From CAVVMA01 sp963830715 (GTDB lineage: Bacteria; Desulfobacterota; Binatia; Binatales; Binataceae), in NCBI GenBank assembly GCA_963830715.1, contig CAWHNS010000005.1, positions 62,001 through 126,000 on the forward strand: a stretch of DNA of 64,000 bases, read 5' to 3'. This document shows positions 62,588 through 64,000 of this stretch, in pieces (the first letter of the stretch is position 1; every line of letters starts with the position of its first letter). Made by a program: the position numbers and the translations under genes. The notes beneath the pieces are model-generated. The model was not told where the DNA came from and made no database searches. It saw only the letters and a program-made list of their open reading frames with translations.

Positions 62588-63006
62588 AGCGCGCGGCGGC
62601 GGGCGGCGGAAACGACCGACATCGGCCGCGACGCTATCTGAGGAGCGATACCGGCGTCCGGCTGCTTCATCATAGTGGAGGCCGATCCGTCAGACTGGTT
62701 GGCGGCAGGATGTCCGTTCGCCGCCGCGGAGGCGGCCAGTGCGGGACATGGTCCCTGCTCGAAGCTGAGCAGCCGGCGGCGGGCTTCCTCCCGAGTGATC
62801 GAACCACGTTCGAGATCGACGACCGTCACGACGCCCCGGCGGGCATCGTTGACCAGAAACGTCCATTTGCAGCGAACGCAACTGTACAGATAGCGGTGGG
62901 GTTGGAGAATTCCCGGCAGCTTGCCGAGCGATTGAACCGCAAAGTTGTGGGGCAGCGATGCTTGATGATTCCTCACGACTCGCTCCACGCCGGGACGCAA
63001 CTGCAA
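62584..63006 (-). CDS. Possible small CxxC protein
   Basis: A 140-codon frame with a convincing core of about 60 residues: PHRYLYSCVRCKWTFLVND, then VVTVVDLERGSITREEARRR and LSFEQGPCPAL. The core has the pattern of a small zinc-ribbon protein. The ends are less protein-like. The start could be TTG 63006 or a later GTG. I do not know the family. Confidence 0.5.
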   Translation of the reverse strand: MQLRPGVERVVRNHQASLPHNFAVQSLGKLPGILQPHRYLYSCVRCKWTFLVNDARRGVVTVVDLERGSITREEARRRLLSFEQGPCPALAASAAANGHPAANQSDGSASTMMKQPDAGIAPQIASRPMSVVSAARRRAL

Positions 63007-63141
63007 TCAAAGCACCGCTCGTGCCACGCGCGAGCCGCCGATATCAGGGCGGTTTCGCGTATTGCCCATGGTCTATTTCAGTTTGAATCGTGCGGTACAA
63101 TGCAATTTGCACGACCGATCCCGCTCGGATAAGTTCCCTCC

Positions 63142-64000
63142 GTGGCAGCAGTTGACCCCAAGTCTGGACGAGTAACCCTTGAAGGTAACGGTACCCGGGA
63201 AAAACGCACGCTGAGCGGGCTTCTAATTGGTCCGCCGCGCGACGTGCGGGACCCGGAAGTTTTCCACAGCCTCTCGCTGATCGCATTCCTTGCGTGGGTG
63301 GGACTTGGCTCGGATGGCTTGAGTTCATCCTGCTACGGACCGGAGGAGGCCTTCCTCGCGCTCGGGAGCCATCAATACCTCGCGCTGTTCCTCGCGATGC
63401 TGATGGCGTTGACGGTGTTCGTGATATCGGCTTCCTACTCGCAGACCATCGACCTGTTCCCGACCGGCGGGGGCGGCTATCTGGTTGCGACCAAGCTGCT
63501 GGGCCGGTACGCGGGCCTGCTATCGGGCAGCGCGCTGGTCGTGGACTACGTTCTGACGATCTCGATTTCGATCGCCAGCGGCGCAGACGCGATCTTCAGC
63601 TTCATGCCCGTCGGCTGGCTTGGGCTGAAGCTTTGGCTGTGCCTGCTGGTGGTGCTGGTGATGGTCGGGATGAACCTGCGCGGCGTGCGGGAATCCGTCC
63701 TCACCCTGCTGCCGATCTTTCTGTCGTTCGTCGCGATGCACATTTTCATGATTGGCTACGCGATCCTGGCGCGATCCGGAACGCTGCCGATTATCGCCCG
63801 CGACGCCGTGGCTCAGGTCCACGAAGGCGTGAGCAAGCTCGGCATCGCCGCGCTGGCGGTGATCTTTTTCCGCGCCTACAGCCTCGGCGGCGGCACATAT
63901 ACCGGAATCGAGGCCGTGAGCAACGGGCTTCCGATCCTGCGCGAGCCCCGGACCGTGACCGGCAAGCGCACGATGATCTACATGGCGCTCTCGCTGGCCT
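63142..64000 (+). CDS. APC-superfamily amino-acid permease, partial
   Basis: An open frame from GTG 63142 to the window end (286 codons, no stop). It has a hydrophilic N-terminus, then at least six hydrophobic helices, with SLSLIAFLAWVGLGSDGLSS, FPTGGGGYLVATKLLG and SLGGGTYTGIEAVSNGL. The conserved Gly-rich segments fit APC-type permeases. The substrate cannot be judged. An in-frame TAA four codons upstream fixes the start. Confidence 0.8.
   Translation, partial: MAAVDPKSGRVTLEGNGTREKRTLSGLLIGPPRDVRDPEVFHSLSLIAFLAWVGLGSDGLSSSCYGPEEAFLALGSHQYLALFLAMLMALTVFVISASYSQTIDLFPTGGGGYLVATKLLGRYAGLLSGSALVVDYVLTISISIASGADAIFSFMPVGWLGLKLWLCLLVVLVMVGMNLRGVRESVLTLLPIFLSFVAMHIFMIGYAILARSGTLPIIARDAVAQVHEGVSKLGIAALAVIFFRAYSLGGGTYTGIEAVSNGLPILREPRTVTGKRTMIYMALSLA

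Noticed and set aside
1..64000. tRNA, rRNA and riboswitch search by eye
   Set aside because: No cloverleaf with a GTTCRANNC arm, no rRNA signature and no known riboswitch core were seen. A covariance search could still find small RNAs.

Overview
The window is GC-rich, densely coded bacterial DNA with short intergenic gaps and many stop/start overlaps. Alternative complex III followed by a caa3-type oxidase, DapL-route lysine synthesis, an archaeal-looking lumazine synthase and a set of Thr/Pro-stalked secreted proteins suggest an aerobic, free-living, uncultivated soil or sediment lineage of the Binatota, Desulfobacterota or Acidobacteria kind. That placement is an inference from gene content. 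No rRNA, tRNA or CRISPR array was seen.

Layout. 1-2.6 kb (minus): dapL, folK, a transaldolase and a cut-off gene in one tight operon. 2.9-15.7 kb (plus): a respiratory operon, actABCDEF then ctaC, a fused ctaD-ctaE, ctaF, ctaG and an internally duplicated membrane protein; it converges on dapB. 16.5-28.5 kb: an island of large secreted proteins built from a signal peptide, a Thr-Pro repeat stalk and extracellular modules (pectate-lyase-like helix, SGNH/sialate esterase-like domain, CSLREA beta-helix and two GH172/DUF2961-like domains). Two of these genes share a recent duplication of about 1 kb. 28.8-40.8 kb: mixed single genes, including a DUF1054 protein, GFA and VOC proteins, a broken serine hydrolase, an M78-like peptidase, a PHB-depolymerase-like esterase, an NHL-repeat protein with a Thr-Pro stalk, and purU. 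41-50.7 kb: NAD synthesis as two adjacent genes, rsmI, aroQ, accB-accC, a DUF1573 protein, a permuted NlpC/P60-like protein, an Fe-S protein and hemB. A small GxxExxY element with terminal inverted repeats lies between the last two. 50.9-64 kb: a TIGR03803-repeat protein, a RIO kinase, two coupled acyl-CoA dehydrogenases, a ferredoxin, ilvA, small orphan genes, a MerR-TPR fusion, hisH-hisF-ribH and the start of an amino-acid permease.

Quality. About 20-25 apparent single-base frameshifts occur, including in genes that should be essential (hemB, accB) and seven within 1 kb of actB. I read most of them as consensus errors in the assembly, often at short G or C runs, and I annotate the rejoined genes. 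The serine hydrolase at 30 kb also carries an in-frame stop and may be a true pseudogene.

Function. The respiratory operon gives a complete quinol to cytochrome c to oxygen branch. The secreted island looks like a carbohydrate-binding and -cleaving surface set and is the best candidate for undescribed biology here.
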